From: JAFECT01 sp963838235
Lineage (GTDB): Bacteria; Pseudomonadota; Alphaproteobacteria; Caulobacterales; Caulobacteraceae
Direction: 5' to 3'
Length of the DNA: 64,000 nt
Assembly: GCA_963838235.1 (NCBI GenBank)
Contig: CAWIQJ010000006.1
Location: 1 to 64,000 of the forward strand
The notes beneath the pieces are model-generated. The model made no database searches. It saw only the letters and a list, made by a program, of their open reading frames with translations, and was not told where the DNA came from. Made by a program: the position numbers and the translations under genes. This document shows, piece by piece, positions 8,509-16,355 of this stretch; within the stretch, counting starts at the first letter, position 1; each line of letters begins with the position of its first letter.

Positions 8509-8559
8509 GTGGAATTTAGACACCCTACCTTAAGTCATGGAGTTAAACAAAATTTTACG

Positions 8560-8862
8560 ATGAAAGTAATAAATTTTAATTTGATTAAAAAGATTATTGG
8601 GAGTATTTATAATGCGCCTGGTCATAATTTTTTACTTGTGAATGCCATTATGGGAAATATTGATTCTCAGTATAGTTTGGCTGAATTTTATCTTAATGAA
8701 ATAAAAAATTATGTTGAAGCTTATGCATGGGCAGAGGTCGCATGTTATAGAAATCACCCTTATGCATATAATATTAAACTACAGGCCCAAGAAAGCTTGT
8801 CCCCAACTCAAATTAGAGAAGCTTGGATAAGAGCAAGAGATTATAAATTGAATTTTTGCTAA
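8560..8862 (+). CDS. Small Sel1-like repeat protein
   Basis: 100 residues from the ATG at 8560. The centre has a Sel1/TPR-like helical pair: GNIDSQYSLAEFYLN then NYVEAYAWAEVACYR, where AxYxLAxxY and AYAWxxxA are the Sel1 signature positions. Sel1 proteins are protein-interaction scaffolds and are common in Legionellales, sometimes as secreted factors. There is no signal peptide. With one repeat pair it may be a fragment or a small adaptor. Confidence 0.6.
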   Translation: MKVINFNLIKKIIGSIYNAPGHNFLLVNAIMGNIDSQYSLAEFYLNEIKNYVEAYAWAEVACYRNHPYAYNIKLQAQESLSPTQIREAWIRARDYKLNFC

Positions 8863-8902
8863 TCTTCATCTTTAGGGATTAAATTAAAAGGATATTATAT
8901 TC

Positions 8903-9445
8903 ATGAAGAATTTTACTTTTTCAAATAGAACAAAAAATGTTACTATAAATAACTCTTTAAAATTAATTGATATTAAAGATAATAAAGAATGCTGGTTTCA
9001 ATGTCTTCACGGCTACTCCATTTTTTATAAAACACCAATTCAAATTATTAATAGTCAATGTATTATTGACCGCTTATTGTCGATAGATTCTTCCATTGTT
9101 GGAGCAGTTTGTGGTGAGGTATATAAAGGTTTAACAGATCACAACTCTTTAAAAGCCACATTTTCTATCCAAAAAAATGATAATAGCTCTTATTACAAAT
9201 TATTATTTATAAATAGGGATGGTTCTATTGAATATGAGACTACTGACCTTAAAAGATATTCAGAAAAAAGCATACTTGACTTGGCGCAAAACAAAGAAAT
9301 CATAAAGAATTTTTCTCCATCTGAAGCCTATTATATCGGCTTTTTGGCCGGCCTAGAGTTGTATAAAATAAAAAATAACTTGAAACCACGCAGAAGAAAA
9401 CGTCAGCATGATTTAAAATTAATTTATTCAAATTCTAAGTTATAA
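8903..9445 (+). CDS. Hypothetical protein, 180 residues
   Basis: Not recognised. Basic C-terminus (PRRRKRQHDLK), a mixed alpha/beta body with CWFQCLHGYSIFY, no signal peptide and no membrane helix. ATG at 8903 with an AAGGA ten bases upstream. It follows the Sel1-like gene by 40 bases on the same strand and ends 6 bases inside the convergent membrane-protein gene. The two upstream genes may form a small cargo operon. Confidence 0.55.
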   Translation: MKNFTFSNRTKNVTINNSLKLIDIKDNKECWFQCLHGYSIFYKTPIQIINSQCIIDRLLSIDSSIVGAVCGEVYKGLTDHNSLKATFSIQKNDNSSYYKLLFINRDGSIEYETTDLKRYSEKSILDLAQNKEIIKNFSPSEAYYIGFLAGLELYKIKNNLKPRRRKRQHDLKLIYSNSKL

Positions 9446-10117
9446 GGCATCTTTAATCATAAAGGGATCATAACTAAAAGATAAGTTTTCATTACTTATT
9501 TTCTCAATTTTCATAATTTTTTTTGCAATAATTTCTGACACATAACTTAGGAGCGAACTGTATATTAACTTTATAGTCAGTGAAATAGTTATGATTGATA
9601 TCAATCCTAAGAATGATACTTTGTTAAAAAACATCATTGGTACAGCAGTTATAGTAAATACTATTTCTCCTATGCCACAAGCAAATAAGGTTCTTAACCA
9701 AAATCCTTTATACAGCAATAAAATGTTTGATTTTGACAATACAAATATATTAACCTTGAGTCCAAGGTAAGTACCAACTAAGCTTGCTAAAGAAACCTGC
9801 CACATATCATTAAAAACATAATTATATGCTATAGTTCCCGCAGAACTTGTAGGGGAAGGTAATTTTATTGCTATAATACATATAATTGTAAATGGAATTT
9901 GACATTTTAATGTTTCCCACATTATTTCTGAACTATATTTGTGCCCGTAAACAACAGCAATAATATTTGCTATTAGCATAGTGTTTGGAAAAATTAAAGA
10001 TGCTACTGAAAATTGTATACCCAATAATATTACTAATTTATGAGATAGAACCAAAGATGTTAATATAAATGTTATACTTAATGCCTGGAGCTTCCCTAAG
10101 TATTTATATTCTTTCAT
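9440..10117 (-). CDS. VUT-family integral membrane protein (queuosine-precursor transporter-like)
   Basis: 225 residues from the ATG at 10117 (a GTG at 10129 is also possible). Six or so hydrophobic segments. The block FPNTMLIANIIAVVYGHK, and later TYLGLKVNIFVLSK and GFWLRTLFACGIGEIVFT, follow the VUT/YhhQ pattern, whose characterised members import queuosine precursors. It is the last gene of a minus-strand set with the methyltransferase and S24 repressor. The substrate is inferred from the family only. Confidence 0.65.
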   Translation of the reverse strand: MKEYKYLGKLQALSITFILTSLVLSHKLVILLGIQFSVASLIFPNTMLIANIIAVVYGHKYSSEIMWETLKCQIPFTIICIIAIKLPSPTSSAGTIAYNYVFNDMWQVSLASLVGTYLGLKVNIFVLSKSNILLLYKGFWLRTLFACGIGEIVFTITAVPMMFFNKVSFLGLISIITISLTIKLIYSSLLSYVSEIIAKKIMKIEKISNENLSFSYDPFMIKDAL

Positions 10118-10143
10118 GCCGGTCGACACCCTGCTTGCGGCTA

Positions 10144-10893
10144 TTATTTCTTTTTAGCGATCAAACCCATTGCTTCTCGACCATTTAACTTCATGTCGCC
10201 TGGTATTTCATCAGTTAGTGATAAAAAATCAAGATATTTTATTTTGAAATTATTTTTTTGGAGAATTGTTTTAATTAAACATGGTTCAAGATGATTTAAT
10301 CTTTTAGGTAGAATTGCCGTTAATGGATTTTCTTTGTCCCAATAAAGAGACGCATCTTCTAATTCCCCTGGCCAAGGATCCCCGCTTTCTTTTCTTTTTT
10401 CATAATCAGGGATATACTTTTGCATTACTTTATTATAGATAGAATAGCTTGTTATGTATAATATTCCACCAGGTTTTAAAAACTTTGCTAATTTATTAAA
10501 TCCTTTTTCAATTTCTTTACCTGCTAAAAAAGGTAATACATGAGATGCTAAGACAGCATCTAAACTGTTTTCCTCTAAATCAAAGTCGGGGAATTTTTGA
10601 TTTAAAGGAGTAAGTCTAGAAAATAAACTTGTGCCATTTTCATCATCTATTTTTCTTACCTGTTTCTCAAGCTCTTCAAGATGATCTTTTGATATATCAC
10701 ATGCAATTACTCTTACATCCGTTCCTCCTAAAAGGATTGGTATAATTGCCACTCCATAAGCAGAGCCAATATCTAAAACTGTTCCATGGCATGTTTTTGC
10801 ATATTCAATAAATGCAATTGAGATAGGATTAATTTTGTGCATAACGCCATGCTGATTGGCTGTAGTTTTAAAACTATTTTGGCTGAACAACAT
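10144..10893 (-). CDS. Class I SAM-dependent methyltransferase
   Basis: About 249 residues from the ATG at 10893; the longer open frame to 11037 would overlap the repressor gene and is rejected. GGAGG lies just upstream of the ATG. Motif I is TVLDIGSAYGVA, motif II area VRVIACDISKDHL, then DAVLASHVLPFL and LKPGGILYITSYS. Acceptor unknown. It lies between the repressor and the VUT protein, about 14 bases from each, so all three are probably co-transcribed. Confidence 0.78.
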   Translation of the reverse strand: MLFSQNSFKTTANQHGVMHKINPISIAFIEYAKTCHGTVLDIGSAYGVAIIPILLGGTDVRVIACDISKDHLEELEKQVRKIDDENGTSLFSRLTPLNQKFPDFDLEENSLDAVLASHVLPFLAGKEIEKGFNKLAKFLKPGGILYITSYSIYNKVMQKYIPDYEKRKESGDPWPGELEDASLYWDKENPLTAILPKRLNHLEPCLIKTILQKNNFKIKYLDFLSLTDEIPGDMKLNGREAMGLIAKKK

Positions 10894-10906
10894 AACCTCC
10901 TGTTTT

Positions 10907-11587
10907 TTAATCAATAACTCTTTGGTTATACAAAAGAGTGAGTAAAACAACTCCTGCAAGATCGTATTTATGTGATTCATAGTAAAGGATATTTGAACCA
11001 GGAACAAGAGGATGTAATTGCCACTCAGGAGGATCAATAATTAATTCTCTAAGAGTTAATTCACTGGAGTTTTTAACTCTAATTAATACCATATCTCCAT
11101 CTGATGATGTAATAGCTGGCTCAATTATAAAGATAGTGCCGATCGGAAACCGAGGTCGCATTGAAGGTCTACTTTCTAAAGCGAAGGCATAGTTACTGAT
11201 TATTAAATGAGAAGGCAAGGTTACTGGTTGCCATTTTTTCCAAGAAGCAAAATCTAAATCTTTGATAGATCTCATTTGAGATGCCGCAGTCCAATCTAAT
11301 ATGGGAATGAATTTGGGCGTATTTTTGCTTATTAGGGCGTTAGCATTGGGTATATTATCCCCAATTAAAGAGTCTATTGTCACATTAAAATAATCAGCAA
11401 TTAATTTCAATGTGGATATACGAGGATCTGTTGTTTCACCAGATACAAGTCTTCTGATAGTCATAACGGGATTGCTCAGCTTTAAAGCTAAATCATTCTC
11501 GGAAAGTCGATGCTCATCAAGTAAAGCACGAAGATTTCTACCTAAATTTTTAGGTTTGGTTATTTTAAAATCTGTTATGGTATTCAC
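10907..11587 (-). CDS. S24-family transcriptional repressor (HTH plus LexA-like peptidase)
   Basis: 226 residues. N-terminal XRE-type helix-turn-helix at about 15-70 (LSENDLALKLS, MTIRRLVSGETTDPR). The C-terminal peptidase_S24 fold has SRPSMRPRFPIGTIFIIEP, where SMxPxxxxG carries the catalytic Ser, then GDMVLIRVKN with the Lys-region strand. Such proteins repress phage or ICE genes and are inactivated by RecA-stimulated self-cleavage. It is divergent from the replication genes starting at 11839, the classic repressor/early-gene layout, so it probably controls the element. Confidence 0.85.
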   Translation of the reverse strand: MNTITDFKITKPKNLGRNLRALLDEHRLSENDLALKLSNPVMTIRRLVSGETTDPRISTLKLIADYFNVTIDSLIGDNIPNANALISKNTPKFIPILDWTAASQMRSIKDLDFASWKKWQPVTLPSHLIISNYAFALESRPSMRPRFPIGTIFIIEPAITSSDGDMVLIRVKNSSELTLRELIIDPPEWQLHPLVPGSNILYYESHKYDLAGVVLLTLLYNQRVID

Positions 11588-11838
11588 CAGCTCTTATTCA
11601 ATCCAACAACTTTGTTAAAGAAATATCATATGTTATATAGGAAAAAAGAAATAATCAATAACAAAATTTAATCATCTCAACCATAAGAATGAATATTATT
11701 TAAAATTTGCTTGATTCAACAACAACATAGTTATATTATTTAACATTATTATTTTTAACACGCCAATTTAGTGCTCAGAATAATTAAACAAGTATAAAGG
11801 AACACATTAAAGAAAAAAAGCCTTGGAGGGCATGGGTT
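11588..11838. promoter_or_regulatory. Divergent control region of the element
   Basis: A 251-base AT-rich gap between the S24 repressor (minus) and the replication genes (plus). It should hold both promoters and the repressor operators. I see GGAGGG ahead of the ATG at 11839 but no repeat clean enough to name as an operator. Confidence 0.5.
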
Positions 11839-12597
11839 ATGATTTATTCTTCTTGCATTCAATATCCTAAAAATAATCGATTTATCCAGTTTTATGAGTG
11901 GCAAATGAGTTTTTGCCAAGGCAACCATTGTGCAGCGATATTACTTTCCTATTTTTCATCCTGGCATGATTGGAAAATCCAAAATGACAATGATTACCGT
12001 CATTTTAATGATATTGCGCAGACACAGGGTGATGGCAGTCCACCTAATCAGAATGCTTATTTATTCTTTACAATGGCTGACCTTGTAGATGCTCTCATGG
12101 GTCTATTTGGCAAAAAGTCTATTAGTAATGGATTAGCTTTGTTAGCTTCTCTGGATGTCATTACTATCCACAGGAATCCAAACCGGCGTTATTGTTTTGA
12201 TAGAACCAAATACTTCAAATTCTATCCAGAAGTATGCAATAAATGGCTCCAAAGAAACGACCTATTGAATAAATCTGATGAAGATGAATCACGACTGATT
12301 GATGATTTCGATAATATTAAAATGGACAATCAATGGTGCAATAATGCATTACCATCGTGTGAAAATGACCAAGCAATAACAGATAATACAAACTACAAAA
12401 TAAACGAAAATCAGCCAATTAATGCGCGCGATGAATCGCAACTTATTGATTATTCAGATAATGCAAAAATGGACAATCGAGAACGCGAAGATGGACAACC
12501 AATAATAGATAATACTAACTATAAAACAAACCATAAGAAGCAATCAATTAACGCGCGCGCGAGGAAGTCAGTGTTGAAACACCCATTCAAAATTTAA
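11839..12597 (+). CDS. Phage-type replication-associated protein with tandem 49-residue repeats
   Basis: 252 residues. The N-terminal 125 residues look like a winged-helix replication or DNA-binding domain (FIQFYEWQMSFCQGNHCAA, MADLVDALMGLFGKKS, then YPEVCNKWL). The C-terminal half has two tandem copies of about 49 residues (DESRLIDDFDNIKMDN and DESQLIDYSDNAKMDN), each ending in an INAR block encoded by GCGCGC-rich DNA. It is the first gene right of the control region, consistent with an early replication gene. The exact family is not identified. The stop is 17 bases ahead of the next gene. Confidence 0.6.
   Translation: MIYSSCIQYPKNNRFIQFYEWQMSFCQGNHCAAILLSYFSSWHDWKIQNDNDYRHFNDIAQTQGDGSPPNQNAYLFFTMADLVDALMGLFGKKSISNGLALLASLDVITIHRNPNRRYCFDRTKYFKFYPEVCNKWLQRNDLLNKSDEDESRLIDDFDNIKMDNQWCNNALPSCENDQAITDNTNYKINENQPINARDESQLIDYSDNAKMDNREREDGQPIIDNTNYKTNHKKQSINARARKSVLKHPFKI
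12283..12560 (+). repeat. Tandem direct repeat of about 147 bp inside the first replication gene
   Basis: GATGAATC with the following 40 or so bases at 12283 recurs at 12430, an offset of 147 bp (49 codons). Each unit ends with an AATTAAYGCGCGCG block. The repeat is in frame. It could be protein duplication only, or iteron DNA carried in a replication gene. Confidence 0.65.
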
Positions 12598-12614
12598 CCT
12601 CGCAGGAGCCACGA

Positions 12615-12953
12615 ATGATTATTGCAACCCTAATCGAGAAAGGGATGCCGCTTAAGCGATTTTACCCTGACTCAATCGATGAGATTTATCGACTCAGGCA
12701 GGCAGGTGCCACAGTTGCTACCTTCATCCAAGCCTACGAAATATCAGCCCATGCTACCCAAGGCCGTGGTTTTGGACTGCGCTACCTGGTGAAAGTGGTG
12801 CATGAATTGCTTGCTAAATCCAAATGTTACGAGGTTATCAAGGGTCTATCACCGCCTGTGCAAAAAGATAATTTCTGTGAAACGGTTTACGAAAGTGATA
12901 TTCGAAATGCGCTCAACTGGATGAAAGGAGAAGAAACATGCAAGCAAGCGTAG
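12615..12953 (+). CDS. Small conserved-looking protein, 112 residues
   Basis: Not recognised by function. Globular and helical: IEKGMPLKRFYPDSIDEIYR, ATVATFIQAYEIS, GFGLRYLVKVVHELL. It sits between two replication-type genes and was probably kept with them. The C-terminus EETCKQA overlaps the next short frame at 12938. It may be a replication accessory or regulator. Confidence 0.55.
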   Translation: MIIATLIEKGMPLKRFYPDSIDEIYRLRQAGATVATFIQAYEISAHATQGRGFGLRYLVKVVHELLAKSKCYEVIKGLSPPVQKDNFCETVYESDIRNALNWMKGEETCKQA

Positions 12954-13257
12954 GAAAAATAGAAGCAGTATCTCATCAAGCATGGGCAATCATTAAAGAA
13001 AGGGGTTATTACTCCCCATCAAAATCCTAACTCTTGCTACAACGTTGACAAAGGCCACCATAATTTATTTTATCCAGAAGTTTTTAACCCATGGATTAAA
13101 AAGCATTGTTTAAATAATCAGAAAGGAAAATTGGTAGAAAAACCGGGATTCAAAATCAACTGCTCGAAGCAACAAAGCAACCGACAGAAAAGTCAAAAAC
13201 AACCTGTCGTCTTTCGACAATTGACACCCCTTGAATCAAAAACAATCCAGCAATAAA
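12938..13257 (+). pseudogene. Degenerate second copy of the winged-helix replication gene
   Basis: One frame from about 12997 reads GVITPHQNPNSCYNVDKG then NLFYPEVFNPWIKKH. It lines up with DVITIHRNPNRRYCFDRT and FKFYPEVCNKWLQ of the 252-residue protein at 11839. The upstream winged-helix part is missing, and a different frame supplies MQASVGKIEAVSHQAW and stops at 13030. It looks like a decayed paralog, or a gene broken by an indel near 13000. Confidence 0.5.
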
Positions 13258-13300
13258 CAATATTAATACAAAATTTAATTATACATTAAAGGAAATCATT

Positions 13301-14491
13301 ATGCCAAGGATTCGCACTGTTAAGCCAGATCTCTTCCGTCATGAAGAGTTATTTGAGGCAGAAATAAGTTATAATTTACCGCTACGCATCGCTTTCGTTG
13401 GCTTATTCACTTGTTGTGATCGAGAAGGTCGCTTCCGCTGGAAGCCGCGCATACTTAAACTGGATATTCTTCCCTTCGACGATATTGATTTTACGCTGGT
13501 ACTCGAGGCGTTAGTTAATTGCGGATTTATTCAAAAATACATCTGCGATGGTAAAGAGTACGGCTTTATCCCGAGTTGGCACCGCCACCAAGTAATCAAC
13601 AGTAAGGAACAAAATAGTACCTTACCCAAGCCAGGTCACTTAATATCTCAAAATGATGCAACTACGAATAATAGCTCAACTATTATAATAGAGAAAACTG
13701 CCTCACCTATCACGCCCTCTTCAACTGACAATCAGCTGGCAGGTACTGAAGATGGTGAATTAAATACCCTCAACAGGGCACCTTCTCTTATTAATGATAC
13801 TCACCCTCACAGTGCCCATTTAAAAAATACACAGCAAGTAACCCATTTAGTGCCTATTTCACGCGTGCTTCACGCGTGGCTCACGCGTGAAGCACGCGTG
13901 AGTCACGCGTTAACAACGCGTAACCGAGATGGGATTTCTTCCCTTGGAAGTTCACACGGGGAAGAGGAAAGGGAACAGGAAAGGAATAGGAAAGGGAATA
14001 GGGAGCAGGAAATACTAGCACAGGATAATGAAGTGGTAGGGGGGGTAGCGATAAGCGAAAAAGAAAAGCCAGCCAGGTTGCCATCTGTCCAAGGCAAAGC
14101 AGACAAGCAACCTTTCAAACTCAAAGCGGTACCTCTCCTAGACATTCAGAATATTTTTGGTTTTTGGTGTCACACGATGAAGCAACCTTCTGCAAAACTA
14201 GATAAACACAGACGTCAGAAAATTCTTGATGCAAAAGTGATGGGTTATACCAATGAGGAACTACGCCAGGCCATCTTAGGTTGTGCCTCAACTCCCTACA
14301 ACATGGGAAACAATGATCGTGGCGAAGTGTTTAATGGCTTGCACATCATATTTCGGGATGCAAATCAAATTGATCGATTTATAAATCATTACCATCATCC
14401 TCCCTTGCACCCGACTCATTCACGCAAAATGCAACAAAATTTAAGTGTTGTTCAAAATTGGGTAAAGAAAAAAATGACAAAGGGGTTTTAA
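13301..14491 (+). CDS. O-like phage replication initiator
   Basis: 396 residues. The N-terminal domain (PRIRTVKPDLFRHEELFEAE, LRIAFVGLFTCCDREGRF, EYGFIPSWHRHQ) is the winged-helix replication protein type found in many prophages. A low-complexity middle (about 120-270) separates it from a C-terminal domain (LDIQNIFGFWCHTMKQPS, LDKHRRQKILDAK) that would recruit the helicase loader. As in lambda O, the DNA encoding the middle carries repeats (six ACGCGT at 11-bp spacing). RBS AAGGA upstream of the ATG. It overlaps the open frame of the loader gene. Confidence 0.7.
   Translation: MPRIRTVKPDLFRHEELFEAEISYNLPLRIAFVGLFTCCDREGRFRWKPRILKLDILPFDDIDFTLVLEALVNCGFIQKYICDGKEYGFIPSWHRHQVINSKEQNSTLPKPGHLISQNDATTNNSSTIIIEKTASPITPSSTDNQLAGTEDGELNTLNRAPSLINDTHPHSAHLKNTQQVTHLVPISRVLHAWLTREARVSHALTTRNRDGISSLGSSHGEEEREQERNRKGNREQEILAQDNEVVGGVAISEKEKPARLPSVQGKADKQPFKLKAVPLLDIQNIFGFWCHTMKQPSAKLDKHRRQKILDAKVMGYTNEELRQAILGCASTPYNMGNNDRGEVFNGLHIIFRDANQIDRFINHYHHPPLHPTHSRKMQQNLSVVQNWVKKKMTKGF
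13860..13921. repeat. Six ACGCGT motifs at exact 11-bp spacing, candidate origin iterons
   Basis: ACGCGT occurs at 13861, 13872, 13883, 13894, 13905 and 13916. The first four sit in the palindrome CACGCGTG. The spacing is one helical turn, so all motifs face the same side of the DNA. A strongly purine-biased tract (GGGGAAGAGGAAAGGG and similar, about 13958-14010) follows. The position inside an O-like initiator gene matches the lambda-type origin layout. Confidence 0.7.
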
Positions 14492-14493
14492 CA

Positions 14494-15036
14494 ATGGAAA
14501 GTGATTTAAAACAATTTGCAAAAATTATGTCTGTGTTAGGGGAATTATACAGCAAACCTTTAAGTGAAATATTAATTGAAATTTATTGGCGTGTACTAAA
14601 AAACTATTCCCTAGCGGAGATCAAGGCAGTTGTTTATTCGTATATTAATCATGAGAACGAAGGGAGTTTCATGCCAAAACCGGCGGACATTATCCGACAT
14701 ATCCATCAACAGGAAAAACAAAAGGCGTTAGATGCCTGGTCTAAGGTAGAAAATGCCATTAGACAGGTTGGCCGTTATAATTCAATTTCATTTGATGACC
14801 AATTAATTCATTTTGTAATTAAAAAAATGGGAGGATGGATTAAGTTATGTTCCTATACGACCTATCAAATGCCTACCATTGCTCATGATTTTATCAAAGA
14901 ATATACCGATTGCCTTCAGAACCTTCCCAATGATATACCACAATTTATTAAAGGGGTCTTTGATCAAGGCGATATTGTAAAAATAGATAAAATAAATTCA
15001 GCGGCAATGGCTCTAGGCCAAATCAGATCATTTTAA
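14494..15036 (+). CDS. DUF6475-type phage replication protein (likely helicase loader)
   Basis: 180 residues from the ATG at 14494; the frame is open further upstream, but that would overlap the initiator. It starts MESDLKQFAKIMSVLGELY and has GSFMPKPADIIRHIHQQEK, ALDAWSKVENAIRQVGRY, FDDQLIHFVIKKMGGW, the block order of a phage protein family found beside O-like initiators. A role in loading the host helicase is inferred from the position. The LuxR-type gene follows 20 bases later. Confidence 0.65.
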   Translation: MESDLKQFAKIMSVLGELYSKPLSEILIEIYWRVLKNYSLAEIKAVVYSYINHENEGSFMPKPADIIRHIHQQEKQKALDAWSKVENAIRQVGRYNSISFDDQLIHFVIKKMGGWIKLCSYTTYQMPTIAHDFIKEYTDCLQNLPNDIPQFIKGVFDQGDIVKIDKINSAAMALGQIRSF

Positions 15037-15056
15037 ATTAACGATGGACAAGGAAT

Positions 15057-15281
15057 ATGCAAAATATTAATTTAAAAAAAGTGAGATTATCTCCACGAGA
15101 GTCCGATTGCTTATGCTTATTAACCCAAGGTTTTAAGCGAAAAGAGATCGCTCAAAAACTATCGGTTAAATTAGAGACTATTCATTCTTTCGTTCGGCGA
15201 ATAAAAACTAAATTTAATGCAAATACTTTGCAGCAGGTTATTCAAATAGTCAATTTAGAAAATAAAGCCTCCAATTTTTAA
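15057..15281 (+). CDS. Small LuxR-type HTH regulator
   Basis: 74 residues, essentially only a LuxR/GerE DNA-binding domain: LSPRESDCLCLLTQGFKRKE, then IAQKLSVKLETIHSFVRRIK. There is no receiver or autoinducer domain. It lies between the replication block and the secretion operon, a good place for an activator of transfer genes. Sites cannot be named from this sequence. Confidence 0.85.
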   Translation: MQNINLKKVRLSPRESDCLCLLTQGFKRKEIAQKLSVKLETIHSFVRRIKTKFNANTLQQVIQIVNLENKASNF

Positions 15282-15346
15282 AAAAATGGTACATACAAAT
15301 TAAAATTTTTATGTAACACTCATTCAATAAACATAAGGATATAGCA

Positions 15347-16342
15347 ATGGCATTGAATTCTTTACCCACTTTAAAAAAGACACACATTGATGTATTTAAT
15401 AACACCAAGCGATTTTATCACTTTAACCACAGTGATCAGGTGCTCTCAATTGATTTACTCGCGCTCACGCTCAAACAGTACAATACTAGCATTTCGGAGC
15501 TCGCTTTAATTGAACAAACCCTTCGAGAAATTGAGCGTTCACAAGGACTATTTGCCTTAGTAACTGACTTCAACCTGAAAGCCAAAATTGCCCAATTTTA
15601 TCAAGCACGTGCAAAAATATTAGCTAATTTAAAAAATCTAATTGAGTGTATTGAAAAGGGGGCATCTAGATTACAGCCAGTTATTGGAAAAAGAGTGGGC
15701 TGTAATGAGTTTGAAAAAATATTAGGCCAACTTCAAAAAGAAAGCCTAACGGCTAGAGCCGCCCTGGCTGAAGAAAAGTTTAACTTGATGCAAATCAGCA
15801 GTATCGAGGGGATGTTACTGGATAAAGACCAATTTGCTGCCTTTCATCAATTTATTTTGCAGCAGGCTACCTCTAAAATTCGACGTCGTTATCAACGATT
15901 GAATTGGTTTATTGAAAATCCGCTTGATGAGAAATTGATTCCCCTTGAAATTAAAAATAAATCTTTTTATGTTCTCTCTTCTGCTAAAGTCACCTTTGAG
16001 CAGGAAATTGGCGGTCTTTCTCAACTCTTCTTTAGTAAAAAGGACAAATTAAAGCTGATAGAAGAGCAATATTATCAAGTAGCCTCAATCAAGTCAGCGC
16101 AACAAGCAATCAATACGATATATCACACCCTCACGCCAGATTCGTTTGAGCTATGCGCATTACCAGAACAGCCTTGCCTAAAAGCGGTCATTAGGCTTGA
16201 AACTGAAATAAAGAGAAGGAGAGTAGCGCTTCAGGGTGAGCGGGTTACCGGTATGATGAAATTCTTTTTTGGTGTTAAAAATGCTGCCATTAACCATGAA
16301 TTAAATTATCTCAAGCAGCATTTTGCTCGTATTGCAAGGTAA
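15347..16342 (+). CDS. Unrecognised helical protein at head of the trb operon
   Basis: 331 residues, almost entirely alpha-helical by composition, with coiled-coil-like stretches (SELALIEQTLREIERSQ, QKESLTARAALAEEKF). No signal peptide and no membrane helix. A clear RBS (AAGGAT) lies ahead of the ATG at 15347. It abuts or slightly overlaps the next, very large gene, which in turn lies 5 bases from trbB, so it appears to be the first gene of the conjugation operon. Candidate roles are a secreted substrate or a machine accessory; nothing in the sequence decides. Confidence 0.6.
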   Translation: MALNSLPTLKKTHIDVFNNTKRFYHFNHSDQVLSIDLLALTLKQYNTSISELALIEQTLREIERSQGLFALVTDFNLKAKIAQFYQARAKILANLKNLIECIEKGASRLQPVIGKRVGCNEFEKILGQLQKESLTARAALAEEKFNLMQISSIEGMLLDKDQFAAFHQFILQQATSKIRRRYQRLNWFIENPLDEKLIPLEIKNKSFYVLSSAKVTFEQEIGGLSQLFFSKKDKLKLIEEQYYQVASIKSAQQAINTIYHTLTPDSFELCALPEQPCLKAVIRLETEIKRRRVALQGERVTGMMKFFFGVKNAAINHELNYLKQHFARIAR

Positions 16343-16355
16343 GAAAATAACCTTA

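Noticed and set aside
10894..11037. Longer methyltransferase start at 11037
   Set aside because: It would overlap the S24 repressor by 130 bases. GGAGG just before the ATG at 10893 marks a better start.
13861..13921. The ACGCGT array as a CRISPR or phase-variable tract
   Set aside because: Units of 11 bp are too short for CRISPR. The 11-bp unit is not a simple slippage run, and its position within an initiator gene fits iterons better.
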